Below are positions 8,607 to 17,733 of a stretch of 64,000 nucleotides of DNA, one piece after another. Where the stretch lies: NCBI GenBank assembly GCA_027486405.1, contig JAIXPD010000031.1, forward strand, positions 1 through 64,000, written 5' to 3'. Every line of letters starts with the position of its first letter. Position 1 is the first letter of the stretch. A program made the position numbers and the translations under genes. This DNA is from Azospirillum sp. Its GTDB lineage: Bacteria > Pseudomonadota > Alphaproteobacteria > Azospirillales > Azospirillaceae. The notes under the pieces are model-generated. The model worked only from the letters and a program-made list of their open reading frames with translations, ran no database searches and was not told the origin of the DNA.

Positions 8607-10337
8607 TCAGAAGGCGACGGCGGATCCCGGCGTGGCGCGTGCCTGGTCTTCGCGGTCCAGCGTGTCGAGCAGGGCGACAACCTCCGCCGACGCGCGTTCC
8701 ACCGCCGAGACGGCTTCCAGGGCGCGCTTCATGTCGCCCTCGGCGTAAGCCTTGGCGGCGGCGCGGCCATGCTCGTGCACCGCGCGGTGCGGCGGCTCCA
8801 ACCGGGCGAAGGCCGGGTTGTTGCGGTAGGGCAGGGCCGCCGGGCCGTAATACCATTTGCCCAGACGGCAATTCTCGTGGTTGGCCAGTTCGTCCGCCCG
8901 CAGCGTCACCAGCCCGACCATCATGTCGGCCAGCCGCTTTTTCCAGATGACGTGGTCGACCTTGGCGATCTTGATGATCTTGCCGGGGATGTCCTGTTCG
9001 AACAGCATGTTCAATTGGTTGCCCAGCAGGGTTTCCACCCCGCGCGTGGCCTCCACGCTGCGCAGGATCGCCGCGCTGTTGGCGGCACTGGCTTCGGCGA
9101 TGCGGGCGGTTCCGGCGGCAACCTCGTTCGCGGCGGCCGATTGCTGGGTCAGCACGCTGGCGATGTCGGACATGCGCTGTTCGGTGCGGTCGATGTGATG
9201 GCCGATGTCGGCCATGCGCTCGCTGACCGCGCGGATCGCCTCCTGCCCGCCCTGGACGGCGCGGGTCCCGTCCTCCATCGAGGCGATGATGGCGCTCATC
9301 TCGCCTTTGAGCGCTTCGATGCGCAGGCGGATGTCCTCGGTGGCGCGGGCGGTCTGGTTGGACAGGCTTTTCACCTCGCTGGCGACGACGGCAAAGCCCT
9401 TGCCCGCCTCTCCGGCGCGCGCCGCCTCGATCGTCGCGTTCAGCGCCAGCAGGTTGGTTTGTTTGGCGATCGCTTCGATGGTGGAGACGATCTCGGCGAT
9501 GCGTTCGGAGGCGACCGACAATTCGCCCACCCGGCGGGCGGCGCTCTGCACGGCGTCGGCGATGATGCCCATGCGCGACACGGCGTCGGTCACGGTGCGC
9601 CCGCCTTCGACGGTGACGCTCTGCGCCTCCGTCGCCAGGGTCGCCACCTCGCGGCTGCGCGCCCAAATCTCCTGGATGCCGGTGACGGTTTCCTCGGTGG
9701 CGGCGGCGATGGCCTGCGATTCCTCGTCCACCGCGCGAAGCTGGCCGACCATCTGCGCGTTGGCGACCGCCGATTCGTTGATGGCGATGGCGGCGGACAC
9801 GGTGCGGTCCATCAGGGTTCCGGCCACCCCGCCCAGGGCGGCCCCGGTGCGTTGGGCCTCCTGCGATTGGGTGTAGACGGACAGGGTGCGGTCAAGATCG
9901 AAGGACACCGCGCGGATCACGGCGGCCACCGCGTTGTCCGCCGTGCCGGGCCGCCAGCGCAGCGCCTTGCGGACGATGGCGGTCAGGTCGCTCAGCGCGA
10001 TGCCATAGGCCCCGATGTACCAGGACGCGTCCAGCCCGACGCGCTGATGGGCCAGACCGACGGCGCGGCAGCGGGCCTCATGCTCCGGCGATCCCACATC
10101 GCGGAACAGGCGGCGCCAATGGTCGGCTTGGGTGCTTTTCAGCGCGGCAAGGTTGCCATGCTGGTCCAGCAGGGCCTTGGTGGTCGGCCAGCGCGCCAGA
10201 TGGGCGTAAAACCGCTCCGACAGGGCGGGCAGTTGATCGTCGATCAAACGGCCCATGGATTGAAGCAACGCACGCTCGTTCTCGGTCAGCCCAAAGAACG
10301 CCGCATCCGCCGGAAGCCCGGCTGTCTTACCGCTCAT
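8607..10337 (-). CDS. Soluble globin-coupled chemoreceptor with C-terminal CZB domain
   Basis: A 576-residue methyl-accepting protein with no membrane segment. Residues 15-165 form a protoglobin sensor; [18 protein letters not shown] places the proximal haem histidine at residue 97, as in HemAT aerotaxis receptors. The signalling hairpin tip is near residue 300 ([21 protein letters not shown]), with coiled coil on both sides. Residues 460-560 form a chemoreceptor zinc-binding domain: HVIWKKRL, then [13 protein letters not shown], then HRAVHEHG, giving ligands His462, Cys490, His517 and His521. It should therefore read both O2 (or redox) and zinc (or oxidant), and act on CheA in the cytoplasm. 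A cheD gene lies 8.4 kb away. Confidence 0.93.
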   Translation of the reverse strand: MSGKTAGLPADAAFFGLTENERALLQSMGRLIDDQLPALSERFYAHLARWPTTKALLDQHGNLAALKSTQADHWRRLFRDVGSPEHEARCRAVGLAHQRVGLDASWYIGAYGIALSDLTAIVRKALRWRPGTADNAVAAVIRAVSFDLDRTLSVYTQSQEAQRTGAALGGVAGTLMDRTVSAAIAINESAVANAQMVGQLRAVDEESQAIAAATEETVTGIQEIWARSREVATLATEAQSVTVEGGRTVTDAVSRMGIIADAVQSAARRVGELSVASERIAEIVSTIEAIAKQTNLLALNATIEAARAGEAGKGFAVVASEVKSLSNQTARATEDIRLRIEALKGEMSAIIASMEDGTRAVQGGQEAIRAVSERMADIGHHIDRTEQRMSDIASVLTQQSAAANEVAAGTARIAEASAANSAAILRSVEATRGVETLLGNQLNMLFEQDIPGKIIKIAKVDHVIWKKRLADMMVGLVTLRADELANHENCRLGKWYYGPAALPYRNNPAFARLEPPHRAVHEHGRAAAKAYAEGDMKRALEAVSAVERASAEVVALLDTLDREDQARATPGSAVAF

Positions 10338-10900
10338 GATTCGTCCGCCCGTTTGCGCGGCGGCTCGTTCCCATCTGCGGTGTGACCGTCGCGTTACAAC
10401 ATCGACATTTTATAGACCCGCTTTGTGTGCGTGCCAATGTGAGGGAAACGCGGACTCCATTAGGATTTTCTAACTTGATGGATTGCTTCCCGGTGATTTT
10501 ACAATCTGTCGGTCAGAACGGTATAAAAGATTATAAATCTGCGCAATTTTGGATCAAAGCATCAAGATCGTGCGAGTTGCCCCCGCCAATGGCGGTGCCA
10601 GCGGCAATCCGCTGCTTGGATGTGGCACTCCGTCGCAGGACTGCGGCGCGTCGTATCCCTTGGCCGCAACAGTCGCGGTTGTGAGGGTGCACCGCCGCAA
10701 AAGACGTGACATTGAAAATGAGTCGCATTAATGTTGCGAACCATTCGCGGCGCGGCGACGCCCCGCGATGCCAAAACGCTGGTTGCGTGACGGGAACGGC
10801 AATGCGAATAAGACTCGTTTGCGTGTTGTCCCGGTCATCGCGCCGGTGGCCTGAGGGGAGCGCGCCACCGCGCGCGGTTTGGGGGATTGGGGGAAAGGTC
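10338..10900. other. 563-bp intergenic region, partly AT-rich, with a candidate Fur box
   Basis: This region between the divergent chemoreceptor and exbB is visibly richer in A+T than its surroundings between about 10390 and 10560 (for example GGTATAAAAGATTATAAATC). I found no convincing gene: the short open frames have no good ribosome site and unusual composition. The distal half holds a Fur-like palindrome near 10714-10732 that fits control of exbB. Confidence 0.5.
10714..10732. promoter_or_regulatory. Candidate Fur box upstream of exbB
   Basis: The 19-bp GAAAATGAGTCGCATTAAT matches the classical Fur consensus GATAATGATAATCATTATC at 12 of 19 positions by eye and keeps the AATGA/CATT symmetry. 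It lies 169 bp before exbB, the first gene of the TonB energy module. Placement and function are plausible, but the match is imperfect. Confidence 0.45.
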
Positions 10901-11836
10901 ATGTTGACACCGCGTCATCGTCTTTGCACCGGAACGCGCCTGCGCGCCGCCTTGTCGGCGTGCGTGGGCACCGCCACCGCGCTGGTCGCCGGGGTGTGCG
11001 CCGCGCAGGACGGCACCGCCGCGCCCACGGTGGCCCCAGCCGTTCCCGCCGTGCCGCCGGTGATGCCTGCCCCGGTTATGCCTGTTGCGTCGGCCCCGGC
11101 CAACGCGCTGGCCACTCTGCCGCACGATCTCTCGGCCTGGGGCATGTTCCTGGGGGCCAGCCCGGTGGTGCAGGGGGTGATGATCGGGCTGGCGTTGGCC
11201 TCGGTCGCCACCTGGACCATCGCCATTGCCAAGGTGATCGAACTGTCGGCGGCCAGGCGCAAGGCGCGCGCCGCGCTGGCGATGCTGGAGGACGCGCGGT
11301 CGCTGACGCAGGCGGCGGAGCGGGTCGGTTTCAGCCAAGGCACGGCGGCGACGCTGCTGCGCGCGGTGCTGACCGAAACCCACCTGTCGGCGGACGCGCC
11401 GTCGCGCGACGGACTGATGGACCGGGCGGCGTCGCGCCTGGAGCGGATCGAGGCGGCGGCCGGGCGGCGCATGGCGCGCGGGACCGGCATCCTCGCCACG
11501 ATTGGCTCCACCGGCCCTTTCATCGGGCTGTTCGGCACCGTCTGGGGCATCATGACCAGCTTCATCGGCATTTCGCGGGCGCAGACCACCAATCTGGCGG
11601 TCGTGGCCCCCGGCATCGCCGAAGCGCTGCTGGCCACCGCCATCGGTCTGGTGGCGGCGATCCCCGCCGTGGTCGTCTACAACGCGTGCAGCCGGGCGAT
11701 TTCCGGCCACAAGGCCCAATTGACCGACGTGTCGGCGGCGGCGCTGCGGCTGTTGAGCCGCGATCTCGACCGCCGGGCCTTGCCGCGTGGTGCGACGGCC
11801 ACCGGATCGGCGGCCAACTCGGCGGCGGCGGAGTAA
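10901..11836 (+). CDS. exbB: TonB-system proton channel ExbB
   Basis: A 311-residue inner-membrane protein that with ExbD turns the proton gradient into TonB movement. It starts with a signal-like segment (LRAALSACVGTATALVAGVCAAQ) and an Ala/Pro-rich stretch to about residue 70, as in long alphaproteobacterial ExbB. The MotA/TolQ/ExbB core follows: helix 1 near residues 85-110, then GILATIGSTGPFIGLFGTVWGIMTSFIGI and GIAEALLATAIGLVAAIPAVVVYN. GGGAAAGG precedes the ATG. It is followed 5 bp later by exbD. Confidence 0.96.
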   Translation: MLTPRHRLCTGTRLRAALSACVGTATALVAGVCAAQDGTAAPTVAPAVPAVPPVMPAPVMPVASAPANALATLPHDLSAWGMFLGASPVVQGVMIGLALASVATWTIAIAKVIELSAARRKARAALAMLEDARSLTQAAERVGFSQGTAATLLRAVLTETHLSADAPSRDGLMDRAASRLERIEAAAGRRMARGTGILATIGSTGPFIGLFGTVWGIMTSFIGISRAQTTNLAVVAPGIAEALLATAIGLVAAIPAVVVYNACSRAISGHKAQLTDVSAAALRLLSRDLDRRALPRGATATGSAANSAAAE

Positions 11837-11841
11837 CGGCG

Positions 11842-12270
11842 ATGGGCGCGCGTCTGGGATCCGGTGGCGAGGATGATCTGGCGGAAACGCACGAGATCAA
11901 CGTCACCCCCTTCATCGATGTCGTTCTGGTTCTTCTCATCATCTTCATGGTCGCGGCCCCGCTGGCGACGGTGGACGTGCCGGTCGATCTGCCCGCCTCC
12001 ACCGCCACGCCCACCCCGCGCCCGGACAAGCCGCTGTTCCTGTCGATCCAGGCGGACAAGAGCCTGTCGCTGGGCGAGAACCGGATCGCGATGGAGGGCC
12101 TGACCGCCGCGCTCGACGCCGCGTCGGGTGGGGACAAGACCGCGCGGGTGTTTCTGCGCGCCGACAAATCCGTGGATTACGGGGCCTTGACCGAGGTCAT
12201 GAACGGCCTGCGCGCGGCGGGTTATCTGAAAGTCGGTCTGGTTGGTCTGGAAACGGCCCCCGCGCCATGA
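11842..12270 (+). CDS. exbD: TonB-system protein ExbD
   Basis: A 142-residue single-pass membrane protein. ETHEINVTPFIDVVLVLLIIFMVAAPL contains the transmembrane helix with the conserved proton-path aspartate (INVTPFIDV). A periplasmic domain of about 90 residues follows. It overlaps tonB by 4 bp (ATGA), so exbB-exbD-tonB form one translationally coupled operon. Confidence 0.96.
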   Translation: MGARLGSGGEDDLAETHEINVTPFIDVVLVLLIIFMVAAPLATVDVPVDLPASTATPTPRPDKPLFLSIQADKSLSLGENRIAMEGLTAALDAASGGDKTARVFLRADKSVDYGALTEVMNGLRAAGYLKVGLVGLETAPAP

Positions 12271-13169
12271 CCGTCATGCCCCTGGCCCTTCCCGAAGACC
12301 GCGACGCGGGCGTGGCCCGGTGGAGCGGCAGTTTGATCGTGGCGCTGGGCGCGCACGCGGCCGCTGCGGTGGCGATGGTGGCCTGGCACACGCCCTTGAC
12401 GCCGCTGCCGGCCGATCCGCCCGCCATGCTGCTGGAACTGCCGCCGCTGCCCGAACCGGCCCCCGCCCCGGCCCCCGAACCGGTGATGGAGCCGCCGCCG
12501 CCGATTCCGGTTCCCGAACCGCCGCCTCCGGAGCCGCCACCGCCCGAGCCGGTGCCGGAACCCGTGCCCGAACCTGTGGTGGAACCGCCGCCACCGCCGC
12601 CGGAGCCGGTGGTGAAGCCGCCCGAACCGGAACCGCCCCCGTTGGTGGAGCCGGAGGTCGTCTTGCCCAAGCCGCCGCCGGAGCCGCCGCCCCCGCCCAA
12701 GCCGGAACCCCGGCCCGAGCCGAAACCGGCGCCGCCCAAGCCCGACAAGCCGAAGCCGGAGAAGCCCAAGCCGCGCCCGGTCACGCCAGCCCCGGTGGTC
12801 CCTGCGGCACCCGTCGCCGCGCCGGTCGCCGCCCCCGCCGCGACGCCGCCCGCCTCGGCCCCGGTTCCGGTGGTCAGCAACGCGGTTCCGTCCTGGCAAG
12901 GCCGGGTGCTGCACCATCTGGAGCGGCACAAGCGCTACCCGCGCGCGGCCCAGGCCCGGCGGCAGGAGGGTGTGGCGCAGGTCCGCTTCACCATCGACCG
13001 CGAGGGGCGGGTCCTGTCCGTCCGTCTCGACCGCAGCGCCGGTCACGAGATGCTGGACGAGGAGACGTTGGAGATGGTGCGCCGCGCCTCTCCCCTGCCC
13101 ACGCCGCCGGAGGAGATGAAGCAGGACCGCATCGAACTGGTGGTCCCGGTTCAGTTCTTCCTGAAGTGA
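12267..13169 (+). CDS. tonB: Energy transducer TonB
   Basis: A 300-residue TonB protein. The N-terminal anchor is SLIVALGAHAAAAVAMVAWHT; then comes a very long Pro-Glu/Pro-Lys region (about residues 55-180) that spans the periplasm. The C-terminal TonB domain (about 205-300) has the typical LERHKRYPRAAQARRQEGVAQVRF and a terminal PVQFFLK. It contacts the TonB box of outer-membrane receptors such as the one encoded just downstream. The start overlaps exbD. Confidence 0.96.
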   Translation: MTVMPLALPEDRDAGVARWSGSLIVALGAHAAAAVAMVAWHTPLTPLPADPPAMLLELPPLPEPAPAPAPEPVMEPPPPIPVPEPPPPEPPPPEPVPEPVPEPVVEPPPPPPEPVVKPPEPEPPPLVEPEVVLPKPPPEPPPPPKPEPRPEPKPAPPKPDKPKPEKPKPRPVTPAPVVPAAPVAAPVAAPAATPPASAPVPVVSNAVPSWQGRVLHHLERHKRYPRAAQARRQEGVAQVRFTIDREGRVLSVRLDRSAGHEMLDEETLEMVRRASPLPTPPEEMKQDRIELVVPVQFFLK

Positions 13170-13216
13170 CCGATCCTGACGCGGTGCGGGGGAGCAGGAA
13201 CACCCCCGCGCCACAG

Positions 13217-13250
13217 CCGACGCCCGCACCGGAGCCTGTGCGGGCGTCGG
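13217..13250 (+). terminator. Terminator of the exbB-exbD-tonB operon
   Basis: A perfect 13-bp stem (CCGACGCCCGCAC / GTGCGGGCGTCGG) with an 8-base loop lies 47 bp after the tonB stop, followed by CATTTCT. It separates the energy operon from the receptor gene, which has its own Fur box directly after the hairpin. Confidence 0.8.
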
Positions 13251-13258
13251 CATTTCTA

Positions 13259-13277
13259 GCGAATAAGAATCATTAGC
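13259..13277. promoter_or_regulatory. Fur box upstream of the siderophore receptor
   Basis: GCGAATAAGAATCATTAGC matches the 19-bp Fur consensus at 14 of 19 positions, including the unbroken AATCATTA core. It lies about 80-100 bp before the receptor start in an otherwise AT-poor region. This strongly suggests iron-repressed transcription of the receptor and the genes after it. Confidence 0.75.
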
Positions 13278-13356
13278 ATTTTGGGCTTGCTTTGCTTTCG
13301 AAGTGATTTTAAGAACCAGTCGCATCATGAGTTCCTGTTTTTTGGGGGGTATTGCC

Positions 13357-15558
13357 GTGTCGTCGTCCACCGCTGTTCTGGTGTCCATGAGAGTGTCCCG
13401 GCCCGTAGCACCCGCGCTGGGGGCGGCGCTGGGGCTGGCGTTGAGCTGCACCGCCGTGTCGGCGGCGTCCGCGCAAACCGCGCCGGTGGCCACGCCGACC
13501 GCCGCCACGCCGTCCGCCGCCGCTCCAGCCACGGGGGAACAGACGCTTCCGGCCATCGCCGTGGAAGGGGCCAAGCCGCAGGGCGATTACAAGGCCGACC
13601 GCGCGTCGTCGCCCAAGCTGACCGAACCGCTGCTGGACACCCCGCAATCGATTCTGGTGATTCCGCGCGACGTGATGGAGGACCGGGGGGCCACCTCGCT
13701 GCGCGACGTGCTGCGCACGGTGCCGGGCATCACCCTGTCGGCGGGCGAGGGCGGTGGCCCGCAGGGCGACAATCTGAAGATTCGCGGCTTTGCCGCCAAC
13801 ACTGACCTGTTCATCGACGGTCTGCGCGACCAGGGCCAATACACCCGCGACAACTTCAACCTGGAGCAGGTCGAGGTCATCAAGGGCGCGTCGGCCACCG
13901 CCTCGGGCCGTGGATCGACCGGTGGTTCGGTCAACCTCGTGACCAAGGCCCCGACCAAGGAGTCGATCACCGCCGGGTCGGTGACGCTGGGAACCGACCG
14001 GACCAAGCGCATCACCGCCGACGTCAACCGTTCGCTGACCGACGCCGGTCTGGACGCGGCGGTGCGGTTGAACGTGATGGGGCACAGCGCGGGCGTGGCC
14101 GGGCGCGACGTGGTCGAAAACAACCGTTGGGGCTTCGCCCCGTCGGTGACGTTCGGCCTGAGCGGCCCAACCAAGCTGACCCTGAGCTACATGCATCTGG
14201 TCGAGGACAACATCCCCGATTATGGCCTGCCGGTGGTCAACGGCACCTACCTGCCCAACGTGAAGCGCGAAAACTACTACGGCTACAAGGATCTGAACGC
14301 CGAGAACGTCCGCGCCGACATCGCTACCGCCAAGCTGGAGCATGAGTTCAACGACGTGGTCAGCGTGCGCAACACCCTGCGCGCCGCCCAGACCAAGCGC
14401 TATTCCAACGTGTCGGTGCCGCGCAACGCCAACCCGGTCGCCAACACGATGACCCGCACGCCGACCGCGCGCGACACCACGCTGAAGAGCCTGGACAACC
14501 AGACCGACGTCACCGTCAAATTCACCACCGGCTCGCTGAAACACTCGCTGGTGACGGGGTTGGAATTGGCGGCGGAAAGCTACGACAACCAGCCCTACAA
14601 CTTCACCGCCGAAACCACCCGGCTGAGCACGCCCAACCCGTTCGCCATCTATCGCGGCACCCGCACGCTGGGGGCCAAGAGCGAGACGACCAGCAGCACC
14701 GCCGCGCTCTATGTGATGGACACGGTGAAGATCGGCGAACAGTGGGAGATCGCGGGCGGCCTGCGCTATGACCGCTTCCACACCGACACCAAGATCGCCG
14801 CGACCAGCACCACCGCCGCGTTGAATCCCAAGCGCACCGACAATCTGCTGAGCTGGCGCGCGGCCATCGTCTACAAGCCGGTGGTCAACGCCAGCCTCTA
14901 CGCCAGCGCGTCCACCGCCTACAACCCGTCGGCGGAGGGCTTGGCCCTGACGGCGGCCAACGGCACGACCCCGCCGGAAAAGAACATGACCTACGAGGTC
15001 GGGGCCAAGTGGGACGTGCTGAACGACGCGCTGTCGCTGACCGGGGCCGTGTTCCGCACGGAAAAGACCGACGCCCGCGAAACCCTGCCCGGCGGCACGG
15101 TGCAGGTGCTGAACGGCGTGCGCCGCGTCGATGGCTTCGAATTGGGCGTGACCGGTCATCTGACCAGCAAGTGGCAGGTCTTCGGCGGCTACACCTATCA
15201 GACCAGCGAGATCGTCAAGACCTTCACCGCCGCCAACAAGGGCAAGGAACTGGCCAACACGCCCAAGCACACCTTCAGCCTGTGGAGCACCTATGAGCTG
15301 CCGTGGGATCTGAAGGTCGGGGCCGGGGTCCAGTATGTCGCCGACCGTTATTGGACCGACGCCAACCTGGGCAAGATCCCGAACTACGCCGTGTTCGACG
15401 CCATGGTCGCCTACAACCTGCGTCCGGGTGTGGAGTTGCAGGCCAACATCTACAACCTGACCGACAAGTTCTACATCGAGCGAGTCCATTCGGGTGGCGG
15501 CCACGCGGTGGCCGGGGCCGGGCGCACCGTGCTGTTCACCACCAACGTGAAGTTCTGA
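13357..15558 (+). CDS. TonB-dependent catecholate-type siderophore receptor (Fiu/CirA-like)
   Basis: A 733-residue outer-membrane receptor. After a signal peptide (ALGAALGLALSCTAVSAASAQ) comes IAVEGAK, a TonB-box-like segment. The plug follows (DTPQSILVIPRDVMEDRG, LKIRGFAANTDLFIDGLRDQG, VEVIKGASATASGRGSTGG), then a 22-strand-type barrel ending in aromatic-Lys-Phe (VKF). The plug reads like Fiu. The PiuC gene that follows is the usual partner of Fiu/PiuA receptors. I choose the GTG at 13357 because GGGGGG lies 7 bases before it and it gives a well-formed signal peptide. ATGs at 13327 and 13387 lack such a site. Confidence 0.92.
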   Translation: MSSSTAVLVSMRVSRPVAPALGAALGLALSCTAVSAASAQTAPVATPTAATPSAAAPATGEQTLPAIAVEGAKPQGDYKADRASSPKLTEPLLDTPQSILVIPRDVMEDRGATSLRDVLRTVPGITLSAGEGGGPQGDNLKIRGFAANTDLFIDGLRDQGQYTRDNFNLEQVEVIKGASATASGRGSTGGSVNLVTKAPTKESITAGSVTLGTDRTKRITADVNRSLTDAGLDAAVRLNVMGHSAGVAGRDVVENNRWGFAPSVTFGLSGPTKLTLSYMHLVEDNIPDYGLPVVNGTYLPNVKRENYYGYKDLNAENVRADIATAKLEHEFNDVVSVRNTLRAAQTKRYSNVSVPRNANPVANTMTRTPTARDTTLKSLDNQTDVTVKFTTGSLKHSLVTGLELAAESYDNQPYNFTAETTRLSTPNPFAIYRGTRTLGAKSETTSSTAALYVMDTVKIGEQWEIAGGLRYDRFHTDTKIAATSTTAALNPKRTDNLLSWRAAIVYKPVVNASLYASASTAYNPSAEGLALTAANGTTPPEKNMTYEVGAKWDVLNDALSLTGAVFRTEKTDARETLPGGTVQVLNGVRRVDGFELGVTGHLTSKWQVFGGYTYQTSEIVKTFTAANKGKELANTPKHTFSLWSTYELPWDLKVGAGVQYVADRYWTDANLGKIPNYAVFDAMVAYNLRPGVELQANIYNLTDKFYIERVHSGGGHAVAGAGRTVLFTTNVKF

Positions 15559-15604
15559 CGCGTTTCAACCGTCTGTTCGGCGGCCCGCCTGGGCCGTGCC
15601 TCCA

Positions 15605-15653
15605 CGCCGGGGCCGCTCTGCGGCAATGGGGTTGCCCCGGCGCTTTTTCGTTT
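15605..15653 (+). terminator. Rho-independent terminator after the siderophore receptor
   Basis: Outer stem CGCCGGGG / CCCCGGCG, with partial inner pairing, followed directly by CTTTTTCGTTT. It lies 46 bp after the receptor stop, so the piuC gene beyond it may depend on readthrough or its own promoter. Confidence 0.75.
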
Positions 15654-15684
15654 CCTTCCAAGCCGTCAAGCCAGGACACAGCGC

Positions 15685-16365
15685 ATGCTGCTGCACATTC
15701 CCAACGTTCTCACCGCCGATCAGGTGGCTGACGCGCGCCGCATCCTCGACGCGGCGGACTGGGTCGATGGGGCCGTCACCGCCGGTCATCAATCGGCCAA
15801 GGCCAAACACAACATGCAGATCCCCGAACAGCACCCGGCGGCCCGCCGGTTGGGGGACATGATCCTGGAAGCGCTGGAACGCAACCCGCTGTTCATGGCC
15901 GCCGCCTTGCCGCTGAAGGTGTTTCCGCCGCTGTTCAACCGTTACAGCGGTGGCCAGAGCTTTGGCGTGCATGTGGACAACGCCATCCGCCAGATTCCCG
16001 GCACGCCGCACCGCGTGCGCACCGACCTGTCGGCCACCTTGTTTTTCACCAACCCCGACGAGTATGACGGCGGCGAACTGACCATCGAGGACACCTATGG
16101 CGTCCACATGGTCAAGCTGCCCGCCGGGGACATGGTGCTGTACCCGTCCACCAGCCTGCATCAGGTCCGCCCGGTGACGCGCGGGGCGCGCGTCTGCTCC
16201 TTCTTCTGGATGCAGAGCATGGTGCGCGACGACGGCCAACGCACGATGCTGTTCGATCTGGACAGCGCCATTCAAAAGATCGGGGCCGATCTGCCCGACC
16301 ACGCCGGGGTCGTCCAACTCACCGGCCTCTACCACAATTTGCTCCGCCACTGGGCCGACACCTGA
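15685..16365 (+). CDS. piuC: Fe(II)/2-oxoglutarate dioxygenase, PKHD type (PiuC/YbiX family)
   Basis: A 226-residue non-haem iron dioxygenase of the family that accompanies catecholate siderophore receptors (PiuC with PiuA, YbiX with Fiu). The double-stranded beta-helix shows the iron ligands in SFGVHVDN (HxD, near residues 95-97) and [14 protein letters not shown] (distal His and the 2-oxoglutarate Arg), plus [13 protein letters not shown]. The natural substrate is not established; a role in handling the imported siderophore is inferred from the constant pairing. Confidence 0.92.
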   Translation: MLLHIPNVLTADQVADARRILDAADWVDGAVTAGHQSAKAKHNMQIPEQHPAARRLGDMILEALERNPLFMAAALPLKVFPPLFNRYSGGQSFGVHVDNAIRQIPGTPHRVRTDLSATLFFTNPDEYDGGELTIEDTYGVHMVKLPAGDMVLYPSTSLHQVRPVTRGARVCSFFWMQSMVRDDGQRTMLFDLDSAIQKIGADLPDHAGVVQLTGLYHNLLRHWADT

Positions 16366-16419
16366 CCGCATCCCGCCGGTCGTCGTCCCCGCAGCCATTC
16401 GACAAGAGGACCCCGCCTC

Positions 16420-17709
16420 ATGGCCACCACCGCCGCTCTGCCGCAGCGCCAACGCCTGTGGTTCCGCACGCTTCAGACCGTTCACCTGTGGGTCGGGTTG
16501 ATCCTGTGCCTGCCGCTGGTGGTGCTGGGCATCACTGGGTCGATCCTGGTGTTCGAGCATGAGTTGCAGGATCTGGCCAGCGAACCGGCGTCGCCCAACC
16601 TGACCATCGGCACGCCGCAACCGCTGTCGGCGATCCTGGCGGCGGCCAAGGCGGCGGCCCCGGCCGGAACCCAGCCCGGCTTCATCATCCTGCCGGAGGA
16701 GGCGGGCAAGCCCGTGTCCGTCCGCCTGACCGCCGCCCGGCCGCCGGGGGGCGGTGAACGCGGCGCGGGGCAAGCGGGGCCAGGCCAAGCGGGAGCAGGG
16801 CCGCAGGCACCGGGCCAAGGGCCGGGGGCCGCACCGCAGCCCCCGCAACCGCAGGGGCCGATGGGAGCCTTGCAGATCGATCCGGTGTCCTTGACCGTGC
16901 TGGGAACCCAGACGCAGGGCGATGGCTTTTGGCGCACCGTTCACATGTTGCACGCCAACGCGTTGATCCGTGACCGCAGCGGGCGCGAGATCATCGGCTG
17001 GCTGGGCGTGGCCATGCTGGTGTTGGGGGTGAGCGGGCTGGTCATCTGGTGGCCGCGTCCGGGCCGCTGGAAGGCCGCCTTCACCGTCAAATCCGGCGCG
17101 CGCGGTGTGCGCCTGCACCGTGACCTGCACGGGGCGGTCGGCATCTGGTCGCTGGTGGTGTTCATCATCGTCACCTTTTCGGGCGTCTACCTCGCCTTCC
17201 CGCAGACCTTGGGCGACGGCGTGTCGGCGGTCTTCCCCGCCCGCGACCTGCGCGCGCCGGTGACGGTGGAGCCGGTGAAGGGGGCCAAGCCGCTGGACAT
17301 CGACGCCGTGGCCGATCTGGCCCGCGCGGTGCTGCCGGGGGCGACCTTGCGCTCCGTTTCGCCCCCGGCGCGGCCCACCATGGCCTACCGCCTGTCCTTC
17401 GCGCCCGCCGGGCACGCCCACGGCGCGCCGATGGCGACCGTGTTCGTCGATCCCTGGGCCGGTCGGGTGGTCGAACTGCGCGATCCCGCCACCTACAGCC
17501 TGGGCGAAACCCTGCTGGCGTGGCAGCGCCCCTTGCACGCCGGTGAAGGGCTGGGGCCGCTGTGGCAATGGCTGGTCTTCCTGTCGGGCGTGCTGCCGCC
17601 GCTGTTCGCCGTGACCGGAACCGCCATGTGGTGGCTGAAGCGCAAGGCGCGCAAGGCCAAGGACGCCGAACGCGCCGCCGCCCTGGCCGGGGCCGCTGCG
17701 GCGGAATAA
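16420..17709 (+). CDS. PepSY-associated TM helix protein (possible ferric-siderophore reductase)
   Basis: A 429-residue inner-membrane protein of the PepSY_TM family. Helix 1 is near residue 25 (LWVGLILCLPLVVLGITGSILVFEHEL), with further helices at IIGWLGVAMLVLGVSGLVIWW, GIWSLVVFIIVTFSGVYL and near 385-405. The repeated HRDLHGAVG and QRPLHAGEGLG histidines resemble haem or metal ligands. Members beside siderophore receptors are proposed to reduce ferric siderophores in the periplasm. A 40-residue Gly/Ala/Pro/Gln-rich insertion sits at about residues 108-148. It starts 55 bp after piuC and is likely co-transcribed. Confidence 0.85.
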   Translation: MATTAALPQRQRLWFRTLQTVHLWVGLILCLPLVVLGITGSILVFEHELQDLASEPASPNLTIGTPQPLSAILAAAKAAAPAGTQPGFIILPEEAGKPVSVRLTAARPPGGGERGAGQAGPGQAGAGPQAPGQGPGAAPQPPQPQGPMGALQIDPVSLTVLGTQTQGDGFWRTVHMLHANALIRDRSGREIIGWLGVAMLVLGVSGLVIWWPRPGRWKAAFTVKSGARGVRLHRDLHGAVGIWSLVVFIIVTFSGVYLAFPQTLGDGVSAVFPARDLRAPVTVEPVKGAKPLDIDAVADLARAVLPGATLRSVSPPARPTMAYRLSFAPAGHAHGAPMATVFVDPWAGRVVELRDPATYSLGETLLAWQRPLHAGEGLGPLWQWLVFLSGVLPPLFAVTGTAMWWLKRKARKAKDAERAAALAGAAAAE

Positions 17710-17733
17710 GCGGCTGTTTCAGGGGAAGCCGTT

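Noticed and set aside
10382-10731. Two small frames in the AT-richer gap upstream of exbB
   Set aside because: No ribosome site, no recognisable domain, and they overlap the candidate Fur box and promoter region.
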